64,000 nucleotides of DNA from Anthopleura xanthogrammica (GCA_964019055.1 OZ025207.1:20801617-20865616), one strand, 5' to 3'. Positions 36,201 through 48,715 are shown, numbered from the stretch's first letter. The notes: generated by a model from the sequence alone, not told the origin. Made by a program: numbers and translations.

Positions 36201-39200
36201 TTCGCTGCGAAGCAGGGAAGTCGCAAGGAGAAATTTCGCGCGCTTCCGGTGCTCGCCTGATTACATCCAAAGTGAATTTAGGACCCCTGGAGTCCGAGTT
36301 TTCTTGAGATTGCTTTGAATAAATAAAGATACGGGAAATGATAATTTATAAACAAAGCAGTAAACTTTCAGACATCCCTGCCACAGGCAGCGCTTTTGGA
36401 TGTAAATGGATGTTGTCGGTCACTTAACAGGTCTATGAATTAATTTCTCGCCACTAACTATGTTTGCAGCCGTTGAAGTTCAGTGTTGAAGTATGGGACG
36501 ACGATAGCTCCAACTTTGTTGGAAAAGACAGTGATTTGATTGATCGTTACACCTTGAATATTCAGCACTCACCCTCATCAAACAAGAGGGATGCGCCAGA
36601 GCACAGGCACAGTTTGTCAGGACGCCAATCAACCATGAAAACCAAGGTCAAGGTCAGTATCTCGTATAATAAGAGAATCAAAATTGGTTGCTAAAATAAC
36701 TGCTGAGTTGGAGACTAATTTGGACGCCTAGTCTAATACAATAAAAAATGCATCTAATAAATTAGCTGTAGAAATTAATACTTTTTTTCTTTTAAGGTTT
36801 ATTGCGATGACTTCTACTTTGCCCCTAACTGCTCAACATACTGCAAGTCACGTGACGACAGTACAGGTCATTACACCTGTAACTATACCTTAGGTCGCAA
36901 AGTCTGCCGGGAAGGATGGTATGGCAAGGATTGTTTGGTTTACTGCCGACCTCGAAACGATTCTAGTGGGCATTACATATGTAATGAGATGGGACAGAAA
37001 CTGTGTCTGGATGGATGGATAGGAGGAAATTGCACTCAGGGTATGTACAAGTTTCCTATTATGTTGCCTTTGGAATTTCAGCTTGGACTTTGCATTGAAA
37101 TTTTGTCAGGTTGCGTTGACCTATATACATTTCTTATTGCCTTTGTCATAAGAATTTATATCTAGACTAATTTTCAGACTAAATGTCATGTTCAAAGTTT
37201 TAAAAGTTATTTGCTTATGAGATACCACAGATTGCTGATTAAATTATTGCAAGGTTATGATAACTAGCGGTAAGCTAGTGTGGGCTGCAAGGTTAAATGA
37301 CTGCAAAATTCAAAATATTTTGTTATACGGTTCATTTATGCCTCATTGAGTGACTACTCTTTGATTTTTATTACTTAATTTTTGAAAACAAAAAATCTGC
37401 ACGTGTGCTAGTATTCGTCGTTAGCCCATAGAATCCACCTGATCTGGGACAGTTCTTAAAATAAAATAAATTCTTGGAAAGCGTATCTGATTTTTTATTT
37501 GTCCTAACCTTTCAGAAAATTCGTCAAAGATTCATCCTTCATCTGCATCTAGTGCTTCCATAGGTTCTTTCCATTTCTCTTCTACTAGCGACGGTACTAT
37601 TCTATCATCCCCATCCTTTACTAGTCAACGTCAACATTTCTTCACTGGTCCCATATTACCAGCATCATCAACTGACAATGGTCCCAAATTAATAGCATCA
37701 TCATCAGATAATGGTCCCATATTACGAACATCATCATTTGACAATGGTCCCATATTAACAGCATCATCATTTGACAATGGTCCCATATTACGAACATCAT
37801 CATCAGACAATGGTCCCATATTAACAGCATCATCATCTGACAATGGTCCCATATTACGAACATCATCATTTGACAATGGTCCCATATTACGAACATCATC
37901 ATTTGACAATGGTCCCATATTACGAACATCATCATTTGACAATGGTCCCATATTAACAGCATCATCATTTGACAATGGTCCCATATTACGAACATCATCA
38001 TTTGACAATGGTCCCATATTACGAACATCATCATTTGACAATGGTCCCATATTACGAACATCATCATTTGACAATGGTCCCATATTACGAACATCATCTG
38101 GCCTTCTACGTCTGTTGACAGAAATACAATGCTGTCACCGACTGCTACTGTACTGTCATTCCTTTCTGTCAATTCATCGCATTCCACAAGAACCAACCAT
38201 ACTCGAGTCGCATCATCTGCCCATTCAACGAAAACCACACCACTCTTGGGTACAACTTTTACCTATTCTCATCTCCAAGCAGAAGTCTCATCGACAATGA
38301 CAAATGAAATAAAAGTTTCAGCTTCTACAGACAAAGCTCTTTTTTCTGTCATATCAAAAGAAAGTGACTGCAGACCTGCGCCAATAGCCAACAGTGAACT
38401 CGCATTAACCCCTGTATTCATGGAGATTGAGATGTCCGAGCCAGTTGTAAGTAATTGTGATAAAATTATTCTCCTCATACTAGTTTAGCTCTTGCTTGAA
38501 TGCTAAGCTGAGAAGATAAAGCAATATGCAACGAAACAAAAATCAGGAACATTAATAGGTCTTTCCCATTGATTGAGCAAAATTGATACCTAGACTTGGT
38601 AAAAAAAGGATATATCACTTGTCATGCAGTCCCATAATTTCAGTTTAGCTATAATGCTTGCATAATTATCAAAATCTAGTTTGATTAAGACCCAAACATG
38701 TACAGAAAAACTATTTTACTCAAAGGATCAACAGGATCGTATGAAATAGTCATAAAATCATTATACTAAGTGACAAACAAGTGTTTTTTCATAATACTTT
38801 TTGTTTTGTATTTGTTTTACACATCATAGAATAGAGAAAACGTCATTGGACAAGTGAAACCTCTTATCTTATTAAAAATCAATGAATATTGTAAAATGGA
38901 CGGAAAAAGCTGCAACATCCCTACTTGTTGGATAAACAGCAGCAGGTAACAGAATATAACGTATAATTATACGGCTGACACTAACAGCCAGTCATATTAT
39001 TCATTGACAAACCAAATGCGCGTTATAATATTACTCTGTGGTGAAAACCTACCTAAAAAACTAACTTTAAAAAGGAAATTATAAATATGTACAATTTCAT
39101 AAAATAGAAATCTGAATAATAACTATAATAATGATAATAATTTACATATGATATTTTAACATATAAAACAGTTAGTATACAGCTATTTCAAAAAACGTTG

Positions 39201-41603
39201 AATACTGAATACTGAATAGTACATTCCAAGACCAAAGGGCATTGTGGGTCTCCTTAATTTGAAATAAAAAGCAAATATACAGCGATTTGCTTTCTATATG
39301 TAGCTAGTATAATGTCTCAGATGGAATGCACTAAACATAAAATAAATAATTATTATTTATTTTACTTTAGACAATATTACATGACCCAAAATGCATTTCA
39401 GTCTTGGAATGCACTATTCAGTATGCAGTATTCAGTACTCAACGTTTTTTGAAATAGCTGTATATTGTGTATAAGTATTCGGGACACTTTCTGATGGAAT
39501 ACAATTACCCCATTCCTCCAAAGAGGATGAAATAAAATCTTTTGAAATACGTCCAAAAGTTAATTAGATTTCTTTCTTTTCTAGGGTATTATTTCAAACA
39601 AAACAATTAATTTTGGAAATAATAAACAAAGAGGCCGAAGATCAATCAAAAATGACGCTCCAACTGATGGTCAGATTACCTGGTGGAAATGAAGGTAAGA
39701 AAGTGAACCACCCAAAGTTAGGCGTCCTAGGTGCAGTTCAGACGTCGAACTTTTCAGTGCCGCATCGAATCTAATTACCCTTGAAAAAAGAGGCTAAGGA
39801 AACTTCGAGAACTACTATATAAAGGCCCTGTTAGACGTTGAAAGTTTTAGCTGAAACTTGTGTGCAATGGCGTTGCGATACAAGTTTCACAACGAATTGC
39901 ACCGTGTACACCCCAGCTATGTGAAACTTTCGTCGCGAGAACGTTTCACGAAAAGTAGAATCGCCTTTAGACATCTGCAGTTCTTTTCCTTTTCGCCAGG
40001 AGACAGCGAGTGCTAAGCTTGGTATACATACTTTTACTAGTTTCGAGGAAAACAGCGCTGAACGTCAAGGCAATTAGACGCCACGCAGTAAAAAATCGAT
40101 GTCTGAACAATCTTGCAAGCATTGATTTAGACTTAACGGTAGACTCTAGATTTTGGACAATAAATGACACATTGGAAACAATGGATAATAAGGCGGTCTT
40201 CTGTGATGTCATTAGGTTCGGCTCATGAGAAGATCGACGTTTGAACTGGGCCTTACGTATCGTGCATTTCTTTTCAGGCATCGTACCATCTGATATCTTG
40301 TTAGAAATTTTAAAAACCGCTATCAGTGATATTGAACAATCCTGTGAGGTTCAAGTGGTTCGTATTTGGATAGAAAATACGACAGATAGCCCGATTTCAG
40401 GACTCTTCAAGAACGAGTCACCAAGCACTAGTGATGGGTCAAGAGCGCTGACTTTTATTACACTGGGCGCTTGTTCTGTCGTTGTCATAATTGTCGTTCT
40501 TGGAATCTTGTACCATCGATTAAGAAAGTGAGTATTTGACATTGTTCCTGAATTTCAGACACGAGTCGTATGGCGGCTGCCCGAGGCGCCTTCGTATGCC
40601 TTCGACTCGACCACGTTAAGCTGCGTCCTTCGTAATTCAGCTCTTCAGCTGCAAGCAAGGATGATTAGCCCCTCCAAATTTAAAATTTATAAATTTATTT
40701 ATATTTTATGGTTGTTCTTTTGATTATCATATGCCATAATCTATTGATCTTATCCAATAGTATTCGCTCGAAGAGATTAAAAGTCAACCCGTTAACAGAC
40801 GATGATTCCACTCCTCCTGACTCTCCTGACATCGACATCGCTGATAAAACTCGCTTGCTCAGAAAACAAGACCTCGAAGTGAGTTTTAATTTACATATTA
40901 AGTATTGCGCCTTTTTGTACCTCAAGCGGAAGACATAAAAAGGTTTTCATCGTTTCCCTATGTATTCGTTTACCTTTTGCACACTTTAACACCAAATACA
41001 AGTATTCTTTTATTTACCTACAATTCCACCTTGAGATTCTTCTCCGATCCCTTTTCGCTAGGTTTGAAAGAAATGAGAGTTTATCAGGTCTTGCGTGACA
41101 TTTTACATTTTAAACAATAGGCAACAGCTTGCCTACCAACATATTTTTGCATGCATTTCTTTGTAAAGGCAGCCAACTTAGGTCGCCTATATATTAGGCG
41201 CTATTCAAAAAAGCCAATTCAAACTTTCCATTTTGAAATATAATATTTTCGTTTTTGTTGGATTAAAATTTAAAATGTCACGCAAGACCTGATAAACCCT
41301 CATTGGGATTGTGAATTGACGTTTAAGGTTTACCGTAAACGCGATGCTTTTAAAAACTCTCTAATAATACAGCACTACAGATGATGCCTCAATATTTGTT
41401 AGTATTTTTTGTGTGGTTACAGCCTTGGTCACCAACTAAATAACCATGCCGGATTTATTTGTCATGAATCAAAGGCAGTGACTGCTAAAATCTCTCTAGG
41501 TGCCAGAACGCATATGAACTTGTCTCGCCCCATTTTTAACCCTGATGCTTTTAATTTGACCACAATAATAATAACCATAATAATAACAACAACAACAACA
41601 ACA

Positions 41604-41697
<94 letters not shown>

Positions 41698-42020
41698 ATA
41701 CTACTGCTACTGCTGCTGCTGCTGCTGCTGCTACTACTACTACAACAACAACAACAACAACAAAATAATAATAATGATCATTTATTACTTGTAAGGCGCA
41801 AATTAACATATGGATAAGATCAATCGCGACAAAAAGAAAAAAAAAATACATAAATAAATCTGAAATTCTATATCAGAAAATCTAAACAATATATAAACTA
41901 ATTACCGATTATAATATTGAACCAAGTAATATGTTCGTTCTTCTACAGAATTTGAAGATATCGTCCCAGTTGAATGAAGAATTAGAGCTCACAAGTACAA
42001 TTCCTGGTTCGGTTACATAA
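33270..42020 (+). CDS. DSL1: Notch-ligand-like membrane protein, ten exons
   Basis: Exons 33270-33338, 35806-36126, 36470-36652, 36797-37040, 37516-38446, 38830-38945, 39585-39694, 40278-40527, 40761-40878 and 41949-42020 give about 800 residues. All phases match except across exon 5. In order: signal peptide (VLCFIILIFLPSLIV); MNNL domain of Notch ligands (GKLSIELLDY, CCDN, CDNFFVLCL); C2-like linker; two DSL-type modules (CDDFYFAPNC...DDSTGHYTC...CREGWYGKDC, then RNDSSGHYIC); a Ser/Thr-rich stalk with an 11-residue repeat; a membrane-proximal region; one transmembrane helix (TFITLGACSVVVIIVVLGIL); and a tail with STPPDSPD. No EGF repeats follow the DSL, unlike Delta or Jagged. Exon 5 reads in one frame through the repeat and in another after it, so as written it stops at TGA 38298-38300, before the membrane helix. 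It converges on DSL2. Confidence 0.8.
33770..33960. mobile_element. Possible SINE/LINE 3' tail in DSL1 intron 1
   Basis: Ends in TTGGCGCTATATAAGTCAAT followed by AATAATATTATTATTG, a 3' end type common in invertebrate non-LTR elements. A second dispersed fragment lies at about 33440-33510 (TTTATTTAAAGAGGGT, GGCCCTCAT) and recurs at 52390-52460. Confidence 0.3.
37648..38098 (+). repeat. 33-bp coding minisatellite in DSL1 stalk
   Basis: Thirteen full 33-bp units plus a partial one encode an 11-residue repeat such as NGPILRTSSFD or NGPILTASSFD, rich in Ser/Thr and likely O-glycosylated. The array keeps frame throughout, but the last unit is cut (CGAACATCATC then TGGCC). One base is lost relative to the following Ser/Thr-rich frame (from about 38100 through ATG 38129). 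Confidence 0.92.
39180..39460. mobile_element. TA-flanked MITE in DSL1 intron 7 region
   Basis: 281 bp with about 50-bp terminal inverted repeats beginning CAGCTATTTCAAAAAACGTT, flanked on both sides by TA (39178-39179 and 39461-39462). TA duplications indicate Tc1/mariner-type mobilisation. It lies between exons 38830-38945 and 39585-39694 of DSL1. Confidence 0.75.
39826..39960. repeat. Dispersed repeat with CCCTGTTA start
   Basis: GGCCCTGTTAGACGTTGAAA and AAACTTGTGTGCAATGGCG, then TTTCGTCGCGAGAACGTTTC, resembles the element at 52129-52330 (GGCCCTGTTACGCTGTGCAA). This suggests two diverged members of one non-autonomous family. Confidence 0.35.
41565..41767. repeat. Trinucleotide microsatellite (AAT/AAC/ACT/GCT)
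   Basis: Compound run of AAT, ACA, ACT (the longest), GCT and ACA triplets in the last intron of DSL1. All frames are open, giving homopolymer ORFs that are artefacts. It is followed by AATGATCATTTATTACTTG and GCGCAAATTAACATATG, probably a retroelement tail. Confidence 0.95.
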
Positions 42021-42134
42021 AAGCATGTGATGCGACGAAAATTATTGGTAAACAACACTAAAAAATGCTGTAGAATAGTCGTTTTAATTTTGGGATACGG
42101 CTGAGGAAATAGAAAGACCATGCGTGCTATAACA

Positions 42135-42270
42135 TATAGACCACTTGCAGCACGTCGGAATGCAGCTCAATTTGGAGGACAAAACAATAAGTACCAATTT
42201 TAAGGAGATTGAAATTATTTTGTTTTGTCCTCCAAATTGAGCTGCGGACGTCATGTGCAAGAGGTCTATA
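42135..42270. repeat. Foldback element after DSL1
   Basis: TATAGACCACTTGCAGCACG, then GCAGCTCAATTTGGAGGACA, pairs with TGTCCTCCAAATTGAGCTGC and CAAGAGGTCTATA. It sits about 115 bp after the DSL1 stop. A (CAT)n run is at 42456-42479. Confidence 0.75.
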
Positions 42271-42830
42271 TGCTCTGATAAAGTACGGTATGGATATAAC
42301 TTACAAATTAAGCTTAATTCAACAATAAAGGTTTTTGGAATAAAATAAAGACATAAAAGGGTCTCTGAAGCATTTTACCGACAAATTAACCTCTAACTAA
42401 CATGCTTGTTGTATTGATTTTGGTTTATATCACCCAAGCAACCCTCAAGTGGCATCATCATCATCATCATCATCATCATGGGTATTGTAACCATTAATTC
42501 GTTAGAAGTTCTTTATCTTTCTTGTGTCGATTATTTAATCTAATCTGATGGCAGTACTTTTTGATAGGATTATTCCTTGTATTTTGTATGTTATTTTAAT
42601 AAGATATAGTTTTATCCTCGGCAAGTTACATTATGTACATATTTACAACTTTATATTCTTTCTGCAAGATTTTATCCCGTTAAAACAGCCGTTAAACAAA
42701 GAAATGATCCTCTAGGGAATGACACATAGTCTGAAATGGGAAACCATTACGCCAAAGCTAAAAGATCTATAGACTAATTCACAATACATATATCTTGCAC
42801 AAATCGTTTTCTTAAATAGTTAATATTATA

Positions 42831-45800
42831 TTAATGATTTACACGATTCAGCAAGCTATCTTCCGGGAGCAGCCACGTGGATGGATCTTTAATATGAAAA
42901 CATTCAGGTGTTTCTGGCGGAGTGGTAAAACTATTGTTTGATTGCATACTCATTCTTTGCCCTTTTATCTGTATCAGTGGGACTGCATACCGATCATCAA
43001 GAGGAGACTTTTCTTTCTTTTCATCCCTATCAACAAGTCCTATACGTCTTCTTATCCTACAACATGATAAACAAATTAAAGTGCACATGATTTGATTTTT
43101 GTTTACTATGAAAAGTCACGGCACTAGTCGGGGACACCCTCATCATCTAATCGGAATGGCTTAAACGCGACACCGGAATTTTCTTATAATTTTTCGAAAA
43201 GTGCATGCTCCAAGGAAAAATGTGGGCTTGAAATGGTTTAGGTCATGAATAGGAAATTATGTGTGCTCTTTGATGCCGGGTAATGAAATAAGCGTTTGCT
43301 TGGCTTAGCTTTGAATTATATATCATTACTTAAAAGGGATGATATATATAAGCCTAACGACTAAACCATATACACCATTCAACAGAATACGAAACCGTTA
43401 ACCCACCTTGCTCGGATATACTTGATAAGCATAACGGTTGTGATGATCAAGAACGTAAAAATACCCAATGTGATTGCAACGTACTTCCAAGCCTGGCTTC
43501 GCCTTGCTGGGTTCCCCGTGCCTTTTGTCGTATTCATCTGAGTAGATTGATTAACCGCTGTCCTGGTTGGTTGTACATAAAGAGTGCTTGATACTTTTCT
43601 TTTTGAAGGCGTGACCATTATCGTAGACGTAGACATGGACACTGATAAGTTCATAAGCTTTGTAGTGAACATTGAAAATTTCGTTTTTAAATTCAAACTT
43701 GAGGTTGGCATAATAGTTGTAGAGACCAAAATATTACCACAAATAAATTCAAGAGTAATGTTTGTGCACCTTTTTATCGAATTCGTTGAGTTACAAAAAA
43801 TCTGGTGTAGGGACTGATTGCGTGAACAGGACAAATTACAAGATGGGCCGTACCAACCAATGTGGCACAACATTGTACCATTCAGAGGATCACAATCGTA
43901 GTGTCCAGTAGAGTCATTAGTAGGAACACAATAGGATGTACAAGAGGATCCATACCAATCCTTGTGGCAAAGTTTTATTCCATTGACAGGGTTGCAGTTG
44001 TAGTGACCAGTAGAGTCATTAGTAGGAACACAATAGGATGTACAAGAGGATCCATACCAATCCTTGTGGCAAAGTTTTATTCCATTGACAGGGTTGCAGT
44101 TGTAGTGACCAGTAGAGTCATTAGTAGGAACACAATACGATGTACAAGAGGATCCATACCAATCCTTGTGGCACACCTTTGTCCCATTTACAGGGTTGCA
44201 GTTGTAGTGGCCAGTAGTGTCATTAGTAGGAACACAATACGTTTCACAAGAGGAACCATGCCAATCCTTGTGGCAAACCTTTGTTCCATTTACAGGGTTG
44301 CAGTTGTAGTGTCCAGTAGAGTCATTAGTAGGAAAACAATACGATGTACAAGAGGATCCATACCAATCCTTGTGGCAAATCTTCGTCCCATTGACAGGGT
44401 TGCAGTTGTAGTGACCAGTAGAGTTATTAGTAGGAACACAATAAGTTGCACAAGTCGCCCCATACCAATCCTTGTGGCACATCTTTGTTCCATTCACAGA
44501 CTCACAATCGTAATGACCACTAGAGTCATTAGTTGGAACACAAAACGATGTACAGGAAGTCCCATACCAATCCTTATGGCACACCTTTGTACCATTGGCA
44601 GGATAACAATTGTAGTGTCCAGTAGAGTCGTTACTATAAACACAATACGATGTACAAGAGGACCCATACCAATCCTTATGGCACACCTTTGTTCCATTAA
44701 CAGGGTTGCAGTTATAGTGTCCAGTAGAGTCATTAGTAGGAACACAATACGATGTACAAGAGGATCCATACCAATCCTCGTGGCACACCTTTGTCCCATT
44801 TACAGTGTCACAAGTGTAAAGACCAAGGGAGCCATTAGATGGAACACAATACGTTGCACAAGTTGTCCCATACCAATCCTTGTGGCACACCTTTGTACCA
44901 TTGACAGGAATACAATTGTAGTGTCCAGTAGAGTCGTTTGTAGGAACACAATAGGATGTACAAGAGGATCCATACCAATCCTTGTGGCAAATCTTTGTCC
45001 CATTGACAGGGTTGCAGTTGTAGTGACCAGTAGAGTCATTAGTAGGAAAACAATACGATATACAAGAGGATCTATACCAATCCTTGTGGCAAATCTTTGT
45101 CCCATTGACAGGGTTGCAGTTGTAGTGACCAGTAGAGTCATTAGTAGGAACACAATACGATATACAAGAGGATCTATACCAATCCTTGTGGCAAATCTTT
45201 GTCCCATTGACAGGGTTGCAGTTGTAGTGACCAGTAGAGTTATTAGTAGGAACACAATAAGTTGCACAAGTCGCCCCATACCAATCCTTGTGGCACATCT
45301 TTGTTCCATTCACAGACTCACAACCGTAATGACCACTAGAGTCATTAGTTGGGACACAATAGGATCTACAGGAAGTCCCATACCAATCCTTATGGCACAC
45401 CTTTGTACCATTAACAGACTCACAAGAGTAATGGCCATTTGAGTCATTAGTTTGAACACAATACGTTGCACAAGTGGCCCCATACCAATCCATGTGGCAC
45501 ATCTTTGTCCCATTAAGAAGATTGCAAGAGTAATGACCGCTATTGTCATTATTAGGAACACAATACTTTGTACAAGTGGCCCCATACCAATCCTTGTGGC
45601 AAACTTTTGTTCCATTAATCGGATCACAATTGTAGTGTCCAGTAGAGTCATTGATAGGAACACAATATGATGTACAATAGGCCCCATACCAGTCCCTGTG
45701 GCAGACCTTTGTTCCCGTAGCATTATCACAACGATAATGTCCAAAACCATCAGACATACAAAACACATTGCATTCTTTACCATACCAGAAAGTAGCACAA

Positions 45801-48325
45801 ATCTTTGTTCCATTATTGTCACATGTATAATTACTAAATTGATTATTCTGCGGCCAGCAGTATGTTGTGCAATTCTTTCTATACCATCCTCTGTAACACT
45901 TGATAGTACCATCAGTAAGACATGAATAATGCCCCTCGGATGAACTATTTTTCGGGGAACACCATATCGTGCAGTTGCTTCCATACCAGTTTTGATAACA
46001 AATTTTAGTACCATTGCTATTACAATGGTAGTGGCCCCATTCATCATGACGAGGAAAGCAATAGTCCGTGCAGTTTATCCCATGCCAGTTTTCCAAGCAG
46101 ACCTTAGTGCCATTATTGCTGCACCAGTAATGTCCATTCCCATCGTCTCTGTATTCACAGTAGATAGCACAGGTAGGACCATAGTAATATCGATCACAGT
46201 ATAACTGGTATTGGATTTCAAGTGTTGTCTTACTTGAGGATCTTTTACCTGTGAGCGCGATAGTGTTGGATGTTATAACTGTACCATTGTACGTCGGGAT
46301 GGCGGTGATTGTTGCAGAGTGTTTGTCGATAAGGTCATCATTACCCGGATCTGCATCCCATGCTTCTATAAAGACCCCGAAATCTTGCTGTAAAATGGAA
46401 AAAAAAGTATCAGAAATGTAAAAGCATAGCTAGTATGTAAGCAGTATGCATACCAGCACATAACTTTGGCAGTTTGTGTAATCATTGAGGGTGTATCACT
46501 TTAATTGTCAAATACATTAGTCATCACCACATTCAGTAAGTATAGGATATAAATACAATTACCGTTTTTATGTTGAAAGATTTTTCCACTTTATAGGTCA
46601 TGGAAAATGAGTTTTTACCCTTCTCACTGCTTTCCGCGGCCGCACTAGACATACAGTTAGATAAAGAGGTAGGCCGTGGGAATGCTGTTAGGCATACTTT
46701 AAAGTAAGTATCGCAGTCACACCATAAATCACAACAACCATTTGTCCAATCTTTTCCACCTGAATTTGTCAACTTTTTGAGAATAACAGCAAACTTTCCT
46801 TTCGCTTTAACTGAAACCTGTTGAAAAAACAACAACAATAACAGGAAAATGAAAATAATGAAAACAAAATAATGAATGAAAGAAAGAAAGAACGAATGAA
46901 CGAACGAACGAATGGATGAATAAATACATAAGCTGAAAGCATAACAACATAAGCAAAATCAGACGATTTGAGGAAAAACGATTAGCCAATCAGTTTTTCA
47001 TGCCTAAAAACGCTTTTCAAGCGTCCAAAGTCTGGACCCGCTGTCACACTCAGCGCCCTTCAGGAACTTGCTTGATAATTGTACTGTGTTAAGTGCACAA
47101 CTCCAAATAAACAATCTGTCTGTCTGTCTGTCATTATTTTATTGAAATATTTGAACTTTTTTTGTTAACTATATGTTTGGACCACCTATCAAAACATTTT
47201 TTTGCTTAGGTGGTCTACGTTTGGAGGCCCCCTTTATACATCCGCCATTGGTTTCAGTTAACAACAAATGATCAAGACATTTCGTTTTGGATGCCGGTCC
47301 TTCAACAAACCCAATAGTTTGGATCGTCAGGATATTTCATCCCTTTTGAAACTCTTAGATTCCTTTTTTTTAACCTTCAGAATTGCAGAATTGAAGGTGA
47401 ATGATTTAGCAGGATTTGACTAATTTTGACCTTATGAGTCCCTTAAATTCCTTTCCCCAAGGAGCTCAGCATGAGACAATGCCCGTATTCAGCGAGATTC
47501 ATTAGAAAACATAGTTAAGGGATTAGAAATCAAATGCTCAAGGATATAATGCCAACCATATCCTCATTGCTCCCAGTTACTATTCCAAAAATAGATTTTT
47601 AGTATTTAAAGAAAAAGGTTCTAACCTCAGTTGTGGTTCTTTGTTGCTTGATAGCAATACAAAATATACCGTCACTCGCTTCTAGATGCTTCCAAATCAA
47701 AAATCAGGTTTGCGGGTGCTAGTTTTATGAAACTGGAGTACACTGATTTGCAAAGCCCGAATAATTCATCAAGTCCTTAAAATACTTCAGTTCTTTACCA
47801 ACAAAAGTATTTTTTTTTTTGCGCTTCGCGTGTAAATTAAATTAAACAGATTGTATATAGTTCACAGTCACATGGCCGAGAATGGGAAAGAATGTTATGA
47901 TATGAATACTGTCGGTTTTTAAATCAAAATAGGGCACATTTTTGAATTAAAGATACACCATTTGAAAGATCAATATCAATTTTTATCATAAGTACAGAAG
48001 AGAAACGGTCGAACAGATCAATAAATTCGATTTACACCAGTGGCATTTGAAGACATCTTTTTCGACCTTTGATAGACATGGGACAGATCGGGTATGCCAA
48101 TAGCTAGCCGGGCTGCCCATAAAAACAGAAGAAGAAAAACTATTCGAAGGTAATATTTGCAAAGGGAACTGGTACTAAGTTCACAATTTATAGAATATAC
48201 TACGTATTCAAATGTACTAGAGCATAAAATGAACAATCGTTACAGTATGCCAAGAATGAAACGTTGTAACTTACCACAAATATGAGGCAAATGACGATCC
48301 CTAAAACATATTTTAGTGTCCACAT
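42831..48325 (-). CDS. DSL2: membrane protein with about 23 tandem DSL modules
   Basis: Four exons, 48275-48325, 46563-46817, 43407-46387 and 42831-43056, join in phase (0/0, 0/0, 2/1) to give 1170 residues. Exon 1 is a signal peptide (MWTLKYVLGIVICLIFV). Exon 2 is the MNNL domain (GKFAVILKKL, CCDLWCDCDTYFKVCL). Exon 3 (993 codons) has the linker, the first DSL (LYCDRYYYGPTC) from about residue 166, then about 22 further 32-34-residue modules of the form C-VPTNDSTGHYNC-NGTKVC-DWYG-C, a Ser/Thr-rich stalk and a transmembrane helix (about 1071-1090). The tail carries SFTTPPETPE. Nearly every module has two N-glycosylation sequons (NDS, NGT). DSL modules in Delta/Jagged bind Notch; here they are multiplied and no EGF repeat is seen, so Notch binding is only inferred. 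The gene is intact. Confidence 0.88.
43860..46050 (-). repeat. Tandem array of about 102-bp DSL-module units
   Basis: About 22 units encoding one DSL-type module each. Several adjacent units are nearly identical (for example those at about 43900-44110 and 45000-45220), pointing to recent unequal crossing-over or gene conversion. The lack of stops gives long antisense ORFs (for example plus 43862-45442), which are shadows. Confidence 0.93.
46818..48274 (-). other. DSL2 intron 1
   Basis: A 1.46-kb intron with a GAAT/GAAC tetranucleotide stretch (46860-46925) and (GTCT)n at 47117-47132. Several blocks (for example CTTCTAGATGCTTCCAAA near 47680 and GGAGCTCAGCATGAGACAAT near 47461) recur in DSL3 intron 1, which is four times longer. 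Confidence 0.6.
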
Positions 48326-48487
48326 ACTGATTCAATATTCCACTGGGGTTCAATAAACCATACCAATGAAAAGTAGTCGACACACGTCGAGCTAAATCTT
48401 TGTTATTTTAGTTTTTAGCGGAAAATATGACTAACAAAACTGTTTTGTGTCTCAAAAAAAGGCTTCAGTTGAACGCTGACCTCTCTC

Positions 48488-48715
48488 ATGGGACCATTTC
48501 CGTGCGAAGTGACCCACGGAGCATCTGACTGCCTGCGGATTGGAGCAATGGATCGCCTGACCGGCCTTGCTGTAAGTTTTTTCATATTTCATATGTAATG
48601 AAAATATCACCACTTTAATTACATATGTGATTGGTCTGTCTTGTAGAAGAAAAGACAGAGGTCCATTCATAACATCTTAGTATTAGGCTCATGTAGATTA
48701 CTGTACCGAGAATGA
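48488..48715 (+). other. Candidate small spliced ORF (copy 1), divergent to DSL2
   Basis: ATG 48488 to 48571, donor CTTGCT|GTAAGTTTT, intron of 75 bp, acceptor TGGTCTGTCTTGTAG, then 48647-48715. The joined frame gives 50 residues with a basic middle (KKRQRSIHN). The same structure, frame and splice sites exist in the paralogous segment at 63247-63471. I do not recognise the peptide; it could equally be a non-coding transcript. It starts about 160 bp upstream of DSL2 on the other strand. Confidence 0.3.

Noticed and set aside
37631..38238. Two overlapping minus-strand ORFs of 150 and 198 residues
   Set aside because: Antisense shadows of the 33-bp coding minisatellite in DSL1 exon 5.
43862..45442. 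526-residue plus-strand ORF opposite DSL2
   Set aside because: It is the antisense shadow of the stop-free 102-bp DSL module array. The minus frame has the domains, splice sites and signal peptide.
44290..46047. Several minus-strand ORFs in the alternative frame of DSL2 exon 3
   Set aside because: Out-of-frame readings of the same module array; they contain no domain and are broken into pieces.
48452..48670. 72-residue minus-strand ORF kept in both duplicates (also 63241-63429)
   Set aside because: It runs through the predicted plus-strand intron, and the two copies differ by a frame change at one end. The plus-strand spliced model fits the splice signals better, though neither is proven.
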